A DNA stretch of 64,000 bases, from positions 474,252 to 538,251 of the forward strand of contig CAVTTP010000005.1 in NCBI GenBank assembly GCA_963737705.1. The letters are read 5' to 3'. The translations under genes and the position numbers were made by a program. Of this stretch, positions 32,402 through 40,816 are shown one piece after another. The notes beneath the pieces were generated by a model. It did no database searches, was not told the origin of the DNA, and saw nothing but the letters and a program-made list of their open reading frames with translations. How positions within the stretch are numbered: position 1 is the stretch's first letter; every line of letters begins with the position of its first letter. This DNA is from PALSA-607 sp963737705 (GTDB lineage: Bacteria > Actinomycetota > Actinomycetes > Acidothermales > Acidothermaceae).

Positions 32402-33874
32402 GTGACCGACGCTTCGCCCCGCACGCACTACCAGGCAACATTCGCAGTTCTGGCGACGGCGGTCAGCGCGTACGCACTCCTGCAATCACTCGTCGTCCCG
32501 GTGCTCAGCACTGTGCAGGTCGGCCTGCACACCACTCAGAGCACTGTCACATGGGTGCTGACCGCCTACCTCCTGTCAGCGTCGATCTTCACGCCGATCA
32601 TGGGGCGGCTTGGCGACATGCACGGCAAGGCTCGCCTCCTGGTCGTCGCGGTGGCAGCGCTCGCCATCGGATCGCTACTCGCAGCGCTAGCCGGGTCGAT
32701 CTCGGTCATGATCGTGGCGCGGGTCATTCAGGGCGTCGGCGGCGGCGTACTGCCGTTGTCGTTCGGCATCATTCGTGACGAGTTTCCCCGAGAGAAAGTG
32801 CCAGGTGCGATCGGCATCATCGCCGCTCTCGCCGCGGCCGGCGCCGGCTTCGGCATCGTGCTGGCCGGCCCGATCGTCGAAGCATTGGACTACCACTGGC
32901 TGTTCTGGATTCCGATGATCATCTTGGCGATCGCGACGGTCGCCACCAAGGTCATCGTGCCGGAGTCGCCGGTGCGCACAGCGGGCAAACTCAGCTGGCC
33001 GGGAGCGGTCTTGCTTTCGGCGTGGCTGGTGGCCTTGCTGCTCGGCGTAAGCGAAGGCCCAACCTGGGGCTGGGGCTCCGGCAAAGTGATCGCCCTGCTC
33101 ATCGCCGCCGTCGTCCTGGCTGTCGCATGGGTTGTTGCAGAGTCCGGCTCGTCGCACCCGCTGATCGACATGCGGATGATGCGCATTCCCGCGGTATGGA
33201 CGACCAATCTCGTGTCACTGCTGCTCGGGGTCGGCATGTACGCGGTGTTTGCGTTCCTGCCCGAGTTCTTGCAGACGCCGCGGTCTGCTGGCTACGGCTT
33301 CGGCGCCAGCATCACCGAGTCGGGGCTGCTGATCTTGCCGTCCGCAGTGTTCATGTTCCTTTTCGGCATGCTGTCGGGTCGGTTGTCGAAGCTGTTCGGC
33401 GCCAAAGCGTTGCTCGGTGCCGGCGGCGTCATCAGCATTGCCACCTTCGTCTTGCTGACCGTTGCGCATGCCCACCAATGGGAGATCCTGCTCGCAATGG
33501 CAATCCAGGGCATCGGCTTCGGCCTGGCGTTCGCATCGATGTCGAACCTCGTCGTTGCTGCTGTGCCACGCGAGCAGACGGGCGTTGCGAGCGGCATGAA
33601 CGCCAACATCCGCACGATCGGCGGTTCCATCGGCGCGGCGGTGATGAGCAGCATCGTTACGTCCCACCCGCAGTCATCGGGGCTACCGCGCGAAGCCGGC
33701 TACACCCACGGCTTCACCATGCTGACTGTCGTTGCAGTGGCTGCGGCGGCGGCCGCATTGCTCGTCCCGTCTGCGCGACGGCCGGCCGAGCCGATCGCCG
33801 ACGCCGAATTGCTTCCGCATGCCGAGCTCGGACTTCTCGCCGCAGGCACCCTCAGCGGCGACGAGTCGGAATAG
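32402..33874 (+). CDS. MFS transporter (DHA2)
   Basis: A 490-residue major facilitator with about fourteen membrane segments. MGRLGDMHGKARLL is motif A and RVIQGVGGGVLPLSFGII is the TM4 arginine/glycine region. It resembles proteins of the EmrB/QacA group, though TM1 lacks the usual LD motif. GTG 32402 has GAAGGAG upstream. It lies 87 bases after the ArsR gene on the same strand; weak AAAAC/GTTTT half-sites (32368-32389) lie in the gap. It may be part of the ArsR operon. The hydrophilic C-terminus has no recognised motif. Confidence 0.86.
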   Translation: MTDASPRTHYQATFAVLATAVSAYALLQSLVVPVLSTVQVGLHTTQSTVTWVLTAYLLSASIFTPIMGRLGDMHGKARLLVVAVAALAIGSLLAALAGSISVMIVARVIQGVGGGVLPLSFGIIRDEFPREKVPGAIGIIAALAAAGAGFGIVLAGPIVEALDYHWLFWIPMIILAIATVATKVIVPESPVRTAGKLSWPGAVLLSAWLVALLLGVSEGPTWGWGSGKVIALLIAAVVLAVAWVVAESGSSHPLIDMRMMRIPAVWTTNLVSLLLGVGMYAVFAFLPEFLQTPRSAGYGFGASITESGLLILPSAVFMFLFGMLSGRLSKLFGAKALLGAGGVISIATFVLLTVAHAHQWEILLAMAIQGIGFGLAFASMSNLVVAAVPREQTGVASGMNANIRTIGGSIGAAVMSSIVTSHPQSSGLPREAGYTHGFTMLTVVAVAAAAAALLVPSARRPAEPIADAELLPHAELGLLAAGTLSGDESE

Positions 33875-33897
33875 GTCCCGACGAATTTCCCTGCGTC

Positions 33898-34380
33898 TCA
33901 GGGGACGACGACCACGACGGGTGCGTTGGTCCGCGAGGTGAGCCGGTGGCTGAGCGAGCCGCCTAGATGATGCAAGACCTTCGTGGACTTCCCGACGACG
34001 ACGAGGTTGGCGTGCAATCGCTGCGCAACATCGGTTAGACAATGAGCAGTGTCACCGCGTTCGCACCTGAAAGTAAGCGCAACACCCAACTCGCCGGCGC
34101 GACGAGTCGCATCGCGTTTCAGCTCGTCGGCGATCTCTCGCCTGGTCTGGTCGACGCCCGCGTAGTCAAACGGCACACCGAACGCGGCAACCGCTTCCGT
34201 GTACGGAGTCACGTTGACCGCGACGAGTTCGCCTTTAGTGCGCGCGGCTTCTCCGGCCGCCCACGAGAACGCGTCCCAACTGCTTCGTGAGCCATCCAGC
34301 CCGACCACGATCACTGGCGGCCCGCCGTTGTTGCGGTCCGGTAGTTGCGGCAGTCGCCCGACTTCAATGTCCTGCGCCAT
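33898..34380 (-). CDS. Universal stress protein (UspA family)
   Basis: A 160-residue UspA-domain protein. VIVVGLDGSRSSWDAFSWAAGEA is the first strand and helix, and LVVVGKSTKVLHHLGGSLSHRLTSRTNAPVVVV the ATP-loop region. The usual G-x-x-G-x9-G-S is altered: the second glycine is a threonine (GKST), so nucleotide binding may be weak. ATG 34380 is chosen because GAGG lies 8 bases upstream; GTG 34389 and ATG 34386 are in frame but badly spaced. Role in stress survival is by family only. Downstream, in convergent orientation, is the MFS gene. Confidence 0.86.
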   Translation of the reverse strand: MAQDIEVGRLPQLPDRNNGGPPVIVVGLDGSRSSWDAFSWAAGEAARTKGELVAVNVTPYTEAVAAFGVPFDYAGVDQTRREIADELKRDATRRAGELGVALTFRCERGDTAHCLTDVAQRLHANLVVVGKSTKVLHHLGGSLSHRLTSRTNAPVVVVVP

Positions 34381-34407
34381 TGCCATCACCTCGTGTTCAC
34401 GATCGAC

Positions 34408-34830
34408 CTAGCCTTGGGCGACGACGTCGACCAAGCGGCGCAACGCCGGAAGCGCTGAGTGCAATTGGGCTGTGTCCTGCTCATCGAGCTTGTCGATCAA
34501 CTCCGTCAGTGCCTCCGCGCCGGCCCGACGGCGCTCGTGCATGAGCTGCCGCCCGCCGCGCGTGATCGCCACCAGGACCACCCGTGCGTCGGCCCGGTCG
34601 CGACGGCGTTCGGCGAGCCCGAGTTGCTCGAGCTGGGTCACCAAGGACGTCATCGACGGCTGCGTGATTTCTTCAGCGACGGCGAGGTCGGTCAAGCGTC
34701 TCGGACCGGTTTGTTCCAACGTGGCCAGCGTCGACAACGCCGTGAGGCTAAGCGTCCGGGATCGCCGCCGGATCACTCCCGCGGCAAGGGTGTAGAGCGC
34801 CTCGCCAAGCACATCGTTCTGTGCCGTCAT
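34408..34830 (-). CDS. MarR-family regulator
   Basis: A 140-residue winged-helix regulator with LTDLAVAEEITQPSMTSLVTQLEQLGLAERRRDRADARVV as the DNA-binding core (recognition helix QPSMTSLVTQLE, wing RDRADARVV). The start is ATG 34830: it sits 6 bases after a TATGCT -10 box, so the mRNA appears leaderless. The in-frame sequence upstream to 35196 is opposite the phosphoesterase gene and not coding. A perfect palindrome (34847-34860) lies in the promoter spacer, indicating autorepression. No transporter is co-transcribed; the UspA gene is 27 bases downstream on the same strand and may be. Confidence 0.88.
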   Translation of the reverse strand: MTAQNDVLGEALYTLAAGVIRRRSRTLSLTALSTLATLEQTGPRRLTDLAVAEEITQPSMTSLVTQLEQLGLAERRRDRADARVVLVAITRGGRQLMHERRRAGAEALTELIDKLDEQDTAQLHSALPALRRLVDVVAQG

Positions 34831-34836
34831 ACCTAG

Positions 34837-34866
34837 AGCATACGTTCGTCTATATAGACGCGTCAA
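34837..34866 (-). promoter_or_regulatory. Promoter with MarR operator in the spacer
   Basis: Read on the minus strand: TTGACG (34866-34861), an 18-base spacer and TATGCT (34842-34837), then CTAGGT and the ATG. The perfect palindrome CGTCTATATAGACG occupies 34847-34860, exactly between the two boxes. Binding there would block RNA polymerase directly. Confidence 0.75.
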
Positions 34867-34896
34867 TGTAACGGGGGGTGGGCTCCCGGTTTGCTC

Positions 34897-34918
34897 GTTC
34901 ACCTGGTGTTTGCAAACC
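34897..34918 (+). promoter_or_regulatory. Possible PHO box upstream of the phosphoesterase
   Basis: GTTCACCTGGT (34897-34907) followed at exactly 11 bases by GTTTGCAAACC (34908-34918). The Streptomyces PhoP site is a direct repeat of 11-base units starting GTTCACC. The first unit matches, the second poorly. It lies about 75 bases before the phosphoesterase start. Confidence 0.4.
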
Positions 34919-34993
34919 CGTCCAGAAAGCTTGGCATTGTGCTTCCCAAACTGTTCCTGATTCGGCTTGCAGGCGATGCCTAGGTTCGGATTC

Positions 34994-37057
34994 ATGACGA
35001 AAATTCGAGCACGTCGCTTCGGCATGAAGACAGTGGTGGGCTTGGTAGGCCTCGTAACGGTCGCCGGGCTCGCAACGACAGTTGGGTCCGCCGCCGCCTC
35101 GAATCCGGCGCCGGGCACGAACTCAATCACGGTGACCGCGAGCGGGACTCCCGTTGGCGCGGTCAAGCACGTCTGGCTGATCATCCTGGAGAACAAGTCC
35201 TACGACGCCACCTTCACCGGTCTCAACCAGAACAGCTACCTCTGGAAGACGCTGCCCGCGCAGGGCGCGCTCCTCAAGAACTACTACGGCACGGGCCACT
35301 TCTCGCTCGACAACTACACGTCGATGGTGAGCGGTCAGGGACCCTCTCCGGCTGACCAGAACGACTGCCCGATTTACGCGGACGCTCAGGGTTCGGTACT
35401 TACCAGCAGCGCCAAGGATGGCCCCACGACCGATCGCGGTCAGTTCGCCGAGACGGGCGCGCCGTACGCCAACCCGATCGCTGGCGGCGCCGCCGAAGGT
35501 GCGCATGGTGGTACGGGCTGCGTTTACCCGGCGAGTGTCCCGACGCTGTTCAACCAGCTCGATGCTGCGGGCGTCAGCTGGAAGGGCTATGCGCAGGACC
35601 TTGGCAACGCCGACGCGACCGGACCGACCCACGACGTGAACAAGTGCGGTGGCCCTGGTAGCCCCGCCGGCGTCGGGGTGACCAACCCGGGATCGGCGAA
35701 TGCGTCCGACCAGTACGTGCCGAAGCACTTCCCCTTCCCGTGGTTCGAGTCGCTACTGAGCAGCAGCTCTGACTGCACCTCGTCGGAGATCGCCAACCTC
35801 GACAACTCCACCACCGGTTTGGTGCACGACCTGCAGAGCGAGTCGACCACTCCGGCCTTCAGCTGGATCACGCCCGACAACTGCTCGGACGCTCACGACG
35901 CGATCTGCGCCGGCAACAACCTCTCGGGTGCCTTCGACGCTTCGGGGAACCCGATCTACATGCCTGCTGGCCACGACGCATACCAGCCGGAAGAGACCAC
36001 GCCGACCAACTTCACCGGCGGCTTGTACGCATCGGATCTCTTCCTGAAGTACTACGTCCCGTTGATCGAGCAGTCCGCGGCATTCAAGGACGGCGGCCTA
36101 ATCGACATCACCTTCGACGAGGCGAACCCGCCGTTCGCCAACTCCAGCTTCAACGACGCGAACAACCCCGGTAACACCGCCGGCGTAAGGACGCCAGCAA
36201 CAGCCGTGGGATACGCAAAGTCCGACCTGGCCGGGGAAAGCTTCAACATCGGCCGCGGGACGGTCAACCAGCCCATCGAGCCGACCGGCCCGAACACGCC
36301 GCTGTTGAAGGACGCCAATGGCAACCAGGTGTACCCGGGGCCAGGAGACAGCGCCTTCATCGACAGGCCGTCCAGCCTTACAGGTGACGCGGTCAACGAC
36401 CCGAAGTACGTTCTCGGTGGCGGTAACCTCACGCCCGGGTCGCGTACCGACACCAACGGGGTGAGCGGTGCTATCGGCAGTGACGTCATCACCGATCCGG
36501 CGATCACGGCTCCCGATGCCGGCCGTCCCATCTCCGGCACGGGGATACCGGCGAACTCCTGTGTGGGCCCGGTGACCGATGGCGGTCCTCGGTTCGACAC
36601 GGTGAGCAGCGCAGCATCCGTGAAGGATGCTACGAACCCGGCCAACAAGGCCTACATCGGCACGTTCGATGTGGTCGACTGCACCAGCAACGCAGTCGAG
36701 CCACTGGCCGGCGCGGTCACCAGCGTCACGTTCGCCGCTGAGACCGCCGCCACCGACCCGCTGTTCTCCTCGACCATCGCCACTCCTGGCGGCGGCGACA
36801 CCGGCAGCATCTTGATCAGCCCGCTGATCAAGCCGGGCACGGTGTCGACGGTCGACTACAACCACTACAGCTGGTTGCGGACGATGGAGGATCTCTTCAA
36901 GGTCTCCTCCGGCAACTCAAGGAGCACCATCGCCGGTGGCGCCGGATCGGTTTCCCTGGGTCTCGACGGCCAGGGCCACCTCGGCTTCGCGGCTCAGCCG
37001 AACCTTCGGGCCTTCGGGTCCGACGTGTTCACCAACGTGCATACGCACGGGCACTAA
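34994..37057 (+). CDS. Secreted phosphoesterase (phospholipase C/acid phosphatase-like)
   Basis: A 687-residue secreted protein of the phosphoesterase family PF04185. The signal peptide is MTKIRARRFGMKTVVGLVGL with an AAASNPAP-like cleavage site. HVWLIILENKSYDATFTG (about 50-67) is the family's first metal-binding strand with conserved Glu-Asn, and GHFSLDNYTSMVSGQGPSP carries the nucleophile region with His/Asn. TFDEANPP (about 372) supplies further metal ligands. A 150-residue insert (DTNGVSGAIGSDVITDPAI...) near 480-590 is not typical of the catalytic fold and may be an extra beta domain. The start is uncertain (ATG 34994 or 34976). A possible PHO box upstream fits phosphate scavenging. Confidence 0.85.
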   Translation: MTKIRARRFGMKTVVGLVGLVTVAGLATTVGSAAASNPAPGTNSITVTASGTPVGAVKHVWLIILENKSYDATFTGLNQNSYLWKTLPAQGALLKNYYGTGHFSLDNYTSMVSGQGPSPADQNDCPIYADAQGSVLTSSAKDGPTTDRGQFAETGAPYANPIAGGAAEGAHGGTGCVYPASVPTLFNQLDAAGVSWKGYAQDLGNADATGPTHDVNKCGGPGSPAGVGVTNPGSANASDQYVPKHFPFPWFESLLSSSSDCTSSEIANLDNSTTGLVHDLQSESTTPAFSWITPDNCSDAHDAICAGNNLSGAFDASGNPIYMPAGHDAYQPEETTPTNFTGGLYASDLFLKYYVPLIEQSAAFKDGGLIDITFDEANPPFANSSFNDANNPGNTAGVRTPATAVGYAKSDLAGESFNIGRGTVNQPIEPTGPNTPLLKDANGNQVYPGPGDSAFIDRPSSLTGDAVNDPKYVLGGGNLTPGSRTDTNGVSGAIGSDVITDPAITAPDAGRPISGTGIPANSCVGPVTDGGPRFDTVSSAASVKDATNPANKAYIGTFDVVDCTSNAVEPLAGAVTSVTFAAETAATDPLFSSTIATPGGGDTGSILISPLIKPGTVSTVDYNHYSWLRTMEDLFKVSSGNSRSTIAGGAGSVSLGLDGQGHLGFAAQPNLRAFGSDVFTNVHTHGH

Positions 37058-37105
37058 GCAGCATGGAGAACAGCCATTAGTTCGAGCAGGAGCGAGGCAC
37101 GACAC

Positions 37106-37719
37106 GTGGGCCGGACCAGTGGGTTCGGCCCACGTGCTCGTGCCTCCGCCCGCCTGCTCTCCACGCTGACCGTCGGATTGGGCCTGCTGCTGACAATGGC
37201 ACTCGCTTCGTGCAGTACGTCGGCCAAATCACAGGCGCACACATCGCAGGCGCCGCTGGGTTTCCGTTCGCCCCCCGCGTTTCTGCCCACCGCCGCCGTG
37301 CCGGTCGATCGGGTGGTGACGGCCTCACCAGGTCATCCACAGCTAGCCGTGCAGGGCATCGCCGTCCAGGTCGACATGCCGTCCGGACGAGCGCTGGCCA
37401 CCATCACAGGGCCACACGTTCCACCGTTTGTGGCTCCGCCGCCGGAACAAGTAACCGCAGTCTTCGACATTTCGATGACGCAGGTCACGGGCAGCGTGCC
37501 GATCCGGCTCGACGACTTCACCATCACCGATCAGCTCGGGCGAACGTTTCATCCGACCTTGGTTCTGAACGAGACGCCACCACCGTCGACGCTCACCAAT
37601 GGGCACGATTTGAATCTGCAAGTCACCGCGGTGATGCCCACCGGCGAAGGACGCTGTATTGGGCGCCAACACAGAGCACGCCGTTCGTCGGCTGGGACTT
37701 CATCGTCGAGAACGACTGA
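37106..37719 (+). pseudogene. Lipoprotein gene with a frameshift near its end
   Basis: A secreted lipoprotein: signal sequence, lipobox LASC (ALASCSTSA, about residues 33-41), then about 150 residues of beta-rich domain (VTAVFDISMTQVTGSVPIRLDDFTITDQLGRTFHPTL), reminiscent of the DUF4352/telokin-like extracellular fold. Around 37653 the sensible reading leaves the frame: continuing as written gives a basic tail to 37738, while the neighbouring frame gives LYWAPTQSTPFVGWDFIVEND and a stop at 37719. A one-base deletion in a GGACG-CTG context explains it. It is either a recent mutation or a sequencing error. Function unknown; 48 bases downstream of the phosphoesterase. Confidence 0.7.
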
Positions 37720-37742
37720 GCGAGTCGCTCGCGAATAGATAG

Positions 37743-38111
37743 TGGAGGTGCCGGGAATCGAACCCGGGTCCTTCGGTACTAAGCCAGGGCTTCTCCGGGC
37801 GGAGCCTGCTTTGCCTTTCTCAGCCCCGACGGTCACGCAGGCGTGCCATCGTGACGGGCTCAGCTGTTGTTGGTTTTTCCGGGTTACCCCGCAGCCGGGT
37901 TACTCGGTGGAGCCTCCTGCTGATGCCAGATCCCAAGTCGGAGGCGCTCCTGGGCTGACAGATTTCATTCTCTTACTTAGGCAGCAAGAGCGAAATCAGC
38001 GCGGTTTGTATTCGCGTTTATCTTTTGCAGCGCGTGGTTAACGAGATCATCGCTGCAATCCTCGGCCCGCTTCCCCTGCCTTAACATCCAAAGTCGAAAC
38101 CGTTCACCCCC
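37743..38111 (-). ncRNA. ssrA: tmRNA (ssrA)
   Basis: Transfer-messenger RNA of about 369 bases. The 5' end GGGGGTG (38111-38105) pairs with CACCTCC (37750-37744), leaving the discriminator A at 37743; CCA is not encoded. The tRNA-like T arm GGGTTCGATTCCC is intact and the 5' region has the conserved GAACGGTTTCGAC. The mRNA-like part (38015-37977) encodes the tag ANTNRADFALAA then TAA, preceded by AAAC as usual. It rescues stalled ribosomes and tags products for proteolysis. Its protein partner SmpB is encoded just upstream on the same strand. Confidence 0.97.
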
Positions 38112-38148
38112 TATGCAGTTATGACGCCATTCTATCTCAGTCGAGACG

Positions 38149-38628
38149 TCAGTCGGGCATGCCTTTTGCTCGTCGGCCCAGTGCCCGCTGGATGTCTCGA
38201 CCCGCCTGCCTCTCGGCGAGCACTTGCCGCTTGTCGTAGGACTTCTTGCCGTGCGCCAGGGCGATCTCGACCTTGGCCTTGCCGTCCTTGAAGTACAGCG
38301 ACAGCGGCACCAACGTCGTCCCGGTCTCGCGCGTCTTGCTGATCAGCCGGGCAATCTCCATCTTGTGCAGCAGGAGCTTGCGCGACCGACGCGGTTCGTG
38401 ATTGGTCCAGGTGCCTTCGGTGTACTCAGGGATGTGCACCCCCTGCAGCCACACCTCGCCGTCCTTCACCAGGGCGTAGCCGTCGACCAACGACGCGCGC
38501 CCAAGACGAAGCGACTTCACCTCGGTGCCAGTCAGCACTAAGCCGGCCTCGTACACCGAATCGATGTGGTAGTCGTGGCGGGCTTTCTTGTTGCTCGCTA
38601 TGAGTTTGTGCCCGGTCTCCTTCGGCAT
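38149..38628 (-). CDS. smpB: SsrA-binding protein SmpB
   Basis: A 159-residue small basic protein, full length. NKKARHDYHIDSVYEAGLVLTGTEVKSLR is the conserved OB-fold start, LVDGYALVKDGEVWLQGVHIPEY the middle and the C-terminal KKSYDKRQVLAERQAGRDIQRAL is the helical tail that enters the ribosomal mRNA channel. It delivers tmRNA to stalled ribosomes. Its ATG shares one base with the stop of the upstream protease (TGATG), so they are translationally coupled; ssrA lies 37 bases downstream. Confidence 0.98.
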   Translation of the reverse strand: MPKETGHKLIASNKKARHDYHIDSVYEAGLVLTGTEVKSLRLGRASLVDGYALVKDGEVWLQGVHIPEYTEGTWTNHEPRRSRKLLLHKMEIARLISKTRETGTTLVPLSLYFKDGKAKVEIALAHGKKSYDKRQVLAERQAGRDIQRALGRRAKGMPD

Positions 38629-39842
38629 CAGCCGTGACCACCCGTGTCAGCGTCGGCGAGCAGCCCGCTCAGAACCTCGACGGCTTGGGCTTCGGCTGCA
38701 GCCGGTGTCGTGCCGACAGGCACTGTTACGTCAGGGCCGATGCCGACACCATCAAGCGAACGGCCGGACGGCGTGAGGTAGCTGCCGACGGTGAACTCGA
38801 TCGCCGAGCCATCGGACAACACCGTCGGCTGCTGGACGGAGCCCTTGCCGAACGTGCGGCTGCCGACGACCACGGCACGGTCGCGGTCTTGGAGCGCCGC
38901 GGTCACGACCTCGGCCGCGCTCGCCGTCCCGCCGTCGACCAGCACGGCGAGCGGCGTGCCCGTGTCACCACCGGGTTCGGCGGTGAGCTGCAGGGGCGCC
39001 GCGCCGCGCTTCTGGAAGGTCACGACAGGGCCGCCGTCGAGGAACACCGACGCCGTCTTCACACCCTCGTCGAGCAAGCCGCCCGGGTTGCCGCGCAGGT
39101 CGAGGACGATGCCGGTCAAGTGGCGAGCTCGCGCGGTCGCGGCGAACTGGCCGACCTTAGCCCCGACGCCCTTCGAGAACGTGCTCACCTTAATGATCAT
39201 CACTGAGCCGGTGACCTTCGCGGTCACGTCCTGAGTCGGCACCGACGTGCGGCGCAAGCTCACGGTATGAGCGACACCGCCGCGGCGAAACGCAACCGTC
39301 ACTGTCGTGCCCGCTTGTCCGCGCAGCAGCGCGACGACGTCAGCGATCGTGTGAGTAGCAACGGATGTACCGCCGACGCCGGTGATCACATCACCGGTGC
39401 GCAACGCGCCGTCCGCTGGTGAACCGGTCTGCACACTGACGACGGTGATGATTCCTGAATCATCGCGATGCACCCACAAGCCGATGCCGGTGTATTCACC
39501 GTCCATCACGTCTTGGTACGACGTGAAGTCTGCTGGGCTGTAGTAACTCGACCACTTGTCGTTCAGCGCTTGCAGCATTCCTTCAACCGCGGCCTTGTCG
39601 AGTTCGTCCTTCGTGATCGGGTTCGCCGCGTTCGCCAGGATCGTGTTGGCCGCCTGATCCAGTGGGCCGCCCGACGATGCAGCGGCCTGCACAGGTGCAG
39701 TGACCGACGAGGCATCAGAGGCGGACGCCGGGGCGTCATCGTCGTGCGACCCCATCACGCCCGTGAGCAGGCCCGCGCCAAACGCCACGACGATCGCTGA
39801 GGTCGCCGCGGCCACTCGGGTCGACGTACGGGAAAGGAGCAC
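38628..39842 (-). CDS. S41 carboxy-terminal processing peptidase (CtpA-like)
   Basis: A 404-residue membrane-anchored serine protease. One N-terminal membrane segment (AATSAIVVAFGAGLLTGVMG), an alpha-helical prodomain, a PDZ domain around WVHRDDSGIITVVSVQTGSPADGALRTGDVI (residues about 125-155), and the S41 catalytic core: VLVDGGTASAAEVVTAAL with the nucleophilic serine (GTASAAE) and GSRTFGKGSVQ with the lysine base (GKGS). It trims C-termini of exported proteins. GTG 39842 is the start; its ribosome site is weak. This gene commonly sits between ftsX and smpB in Actinobacteria. Confidence 0.93.
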   Translation of the reverse strand: MLLSRTSTRVAAATSAIVVAFGAGLLTGVMGSHDDDAPASASDASSVTAPVQAAASSGGPLDQAANTILANAANPITKDELDKAAVEGMLQALNDKWSSYYSPADFTSYQDVMDGEYTGIGLWVHRDDSGIITVVSVQTGSPADGALRTGDVITGVGGTSVATHTIADVVALLRGQAGTTVTVAFRRGGVAHTVSLRRTSVPTQDVTAKVTGSVMIIKVSTFSKGVGAKVGQFAATARARHLTGIVLDLRGNPGGLLDEGVKTASVFLDGGPVVTFQKRGAAPLQLTAEPGGDTGTPLAVLVDGGTASAAEVVTAALQDRDRAVVVGSRTFGKGSVQQPTVLSDGSAIEFTVGSYLTPSGRSLDGVGIGPDVTVPVGTTPAAAEAQAVEVLSGLLADADTGGHG

Positions 39843-39874
39843 CGGCCGATTCTACGGGCCAGCGCAGACATCGG

Positions 39875-40786
39875 TCAGTCGCGCAGATACATCCGCAGGG
39901 TCACGAAGGAGGCGAGGCCCGAGATCAAGATGGAAATACCGAGAATGAACGGCAGCGTGTAGAAGACATCGCTCCACTCGACGAGCGATCCGAACGCCCC
40001 GAACACCGCTCGCAGGCTGTGGTCGATGAGCGCCACCTTGATCGCCGACAGGGCAGCAAATCCCACCACTGCACCCAGCAATCCGCCGACGATTCCTTCG
40101 AGCAGGAAGGGCAGTTGGATGTAGAGGTTCGATGCGCCGACGAGCCGCATGATGCCGGTCTCGCGCTTTCGGCTCGCGGCAGAGACCTGCACTGCAACAC
40201 CGATCAACACGACAGCCGCGATGATGACGGTGGCCGAAATAACGATGGCGACAACACGCAGCTGATTGAGGATCGCGAACAGCTTGTTCAGGAATGCGTG
40301 CTCGTCCTGCACCGAATCGACACCAGGTTTACCTGACAACGCACTGCTGACGACATCGAACTTCTTTGGGTCTTGCAACTTCACCACGAACGACTCAGGC
40401 AACGCGTCAGGCGACGTGTTCTTCACCAGATCAGGAGCATCCTTGAACGTCTCCTTGAACAGTTCATAAGCCCTTGCCTGATCGACAAAATCGATGCTCT
40501 TCACCGTCGGTTGCAGTGCTTGGAGTTCGTTCTGTACGTCGGTGATCTGTGCTTGTGTGGCTGCAGTCGGACAGTTCGGATTCGTACTGTGCGCTGAGCA
40601 CAAATACACAGAGACCTGCAACTGGTTGTACCAGTAATGCTTCATGTGGCCGACCTGTCGCTGCACGAGCAGCGCGACGCCGAGAGCCATCATCGAGAAC
40701 GCCGTGATGACAACGACGGAGAACATCATGAGAACGTTCTTGCGCAGGCCAATAGCCAGCTCGGAGAACACGAATCGAAACCGCAT
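39875..40786 (-). CDS. ftsX: Cell division protein FtsX
   Basis: A 303-residue four-helix membrane protein. The first helix (NVLMMFSVVVITAFSMMALG) is followed by a large extracellular domain of about 130 residues with two cysteines (VYLCSAHSTNPNCPT), as in mycobacterial FtsX, where it contacts the wall hydrolase RipC. Three more helices and the cytoplasmic KRETGIMRLVGAS motif follow; the motif couples to the ATPase. With FtsE it regulates cell-wall hydrolysis during division. It lies 30 bases after ftsE on the same strand. Confidence 0.97.
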   Translation of the reverse strand: MRFRFVFSELAIGLRKNVLMMFSVVVITAFSMMALGVALLVQRQVGHMKHYWYNQLQVSVYLCSAHSTNPNCPTAATQAQITDVQNELQALQPTVKSIDFVDQARAYELFKETFKDAPDLVKNTSPDALPESFVVKLQDPKKFDVVSSALSGKPGVDSVQDEHAFLNKLFAILNQLRVVAIVISATVIIAAVVLIGVAVQVSAASRKRETGIMRLVGASNLYIQLPFLLEGIVGGLLGAVVGFAALSAIKVALIDHSLRAVFGAFGSLVEWSDVFYTLPFILGISILISGLASFVTLRMYLRD

Positions 40787-40816
40787 GAGGTCCTTACCGC
40801 CGAGTTGCGAACGGGT

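Noticed and set aside
34831..35196. N-terminal extension of the MarR protein
   Set aside because: It would lie through the promoter and operator and opposite the phosphoesterase start; the -10 box sits 6 bases before ATG 34830.
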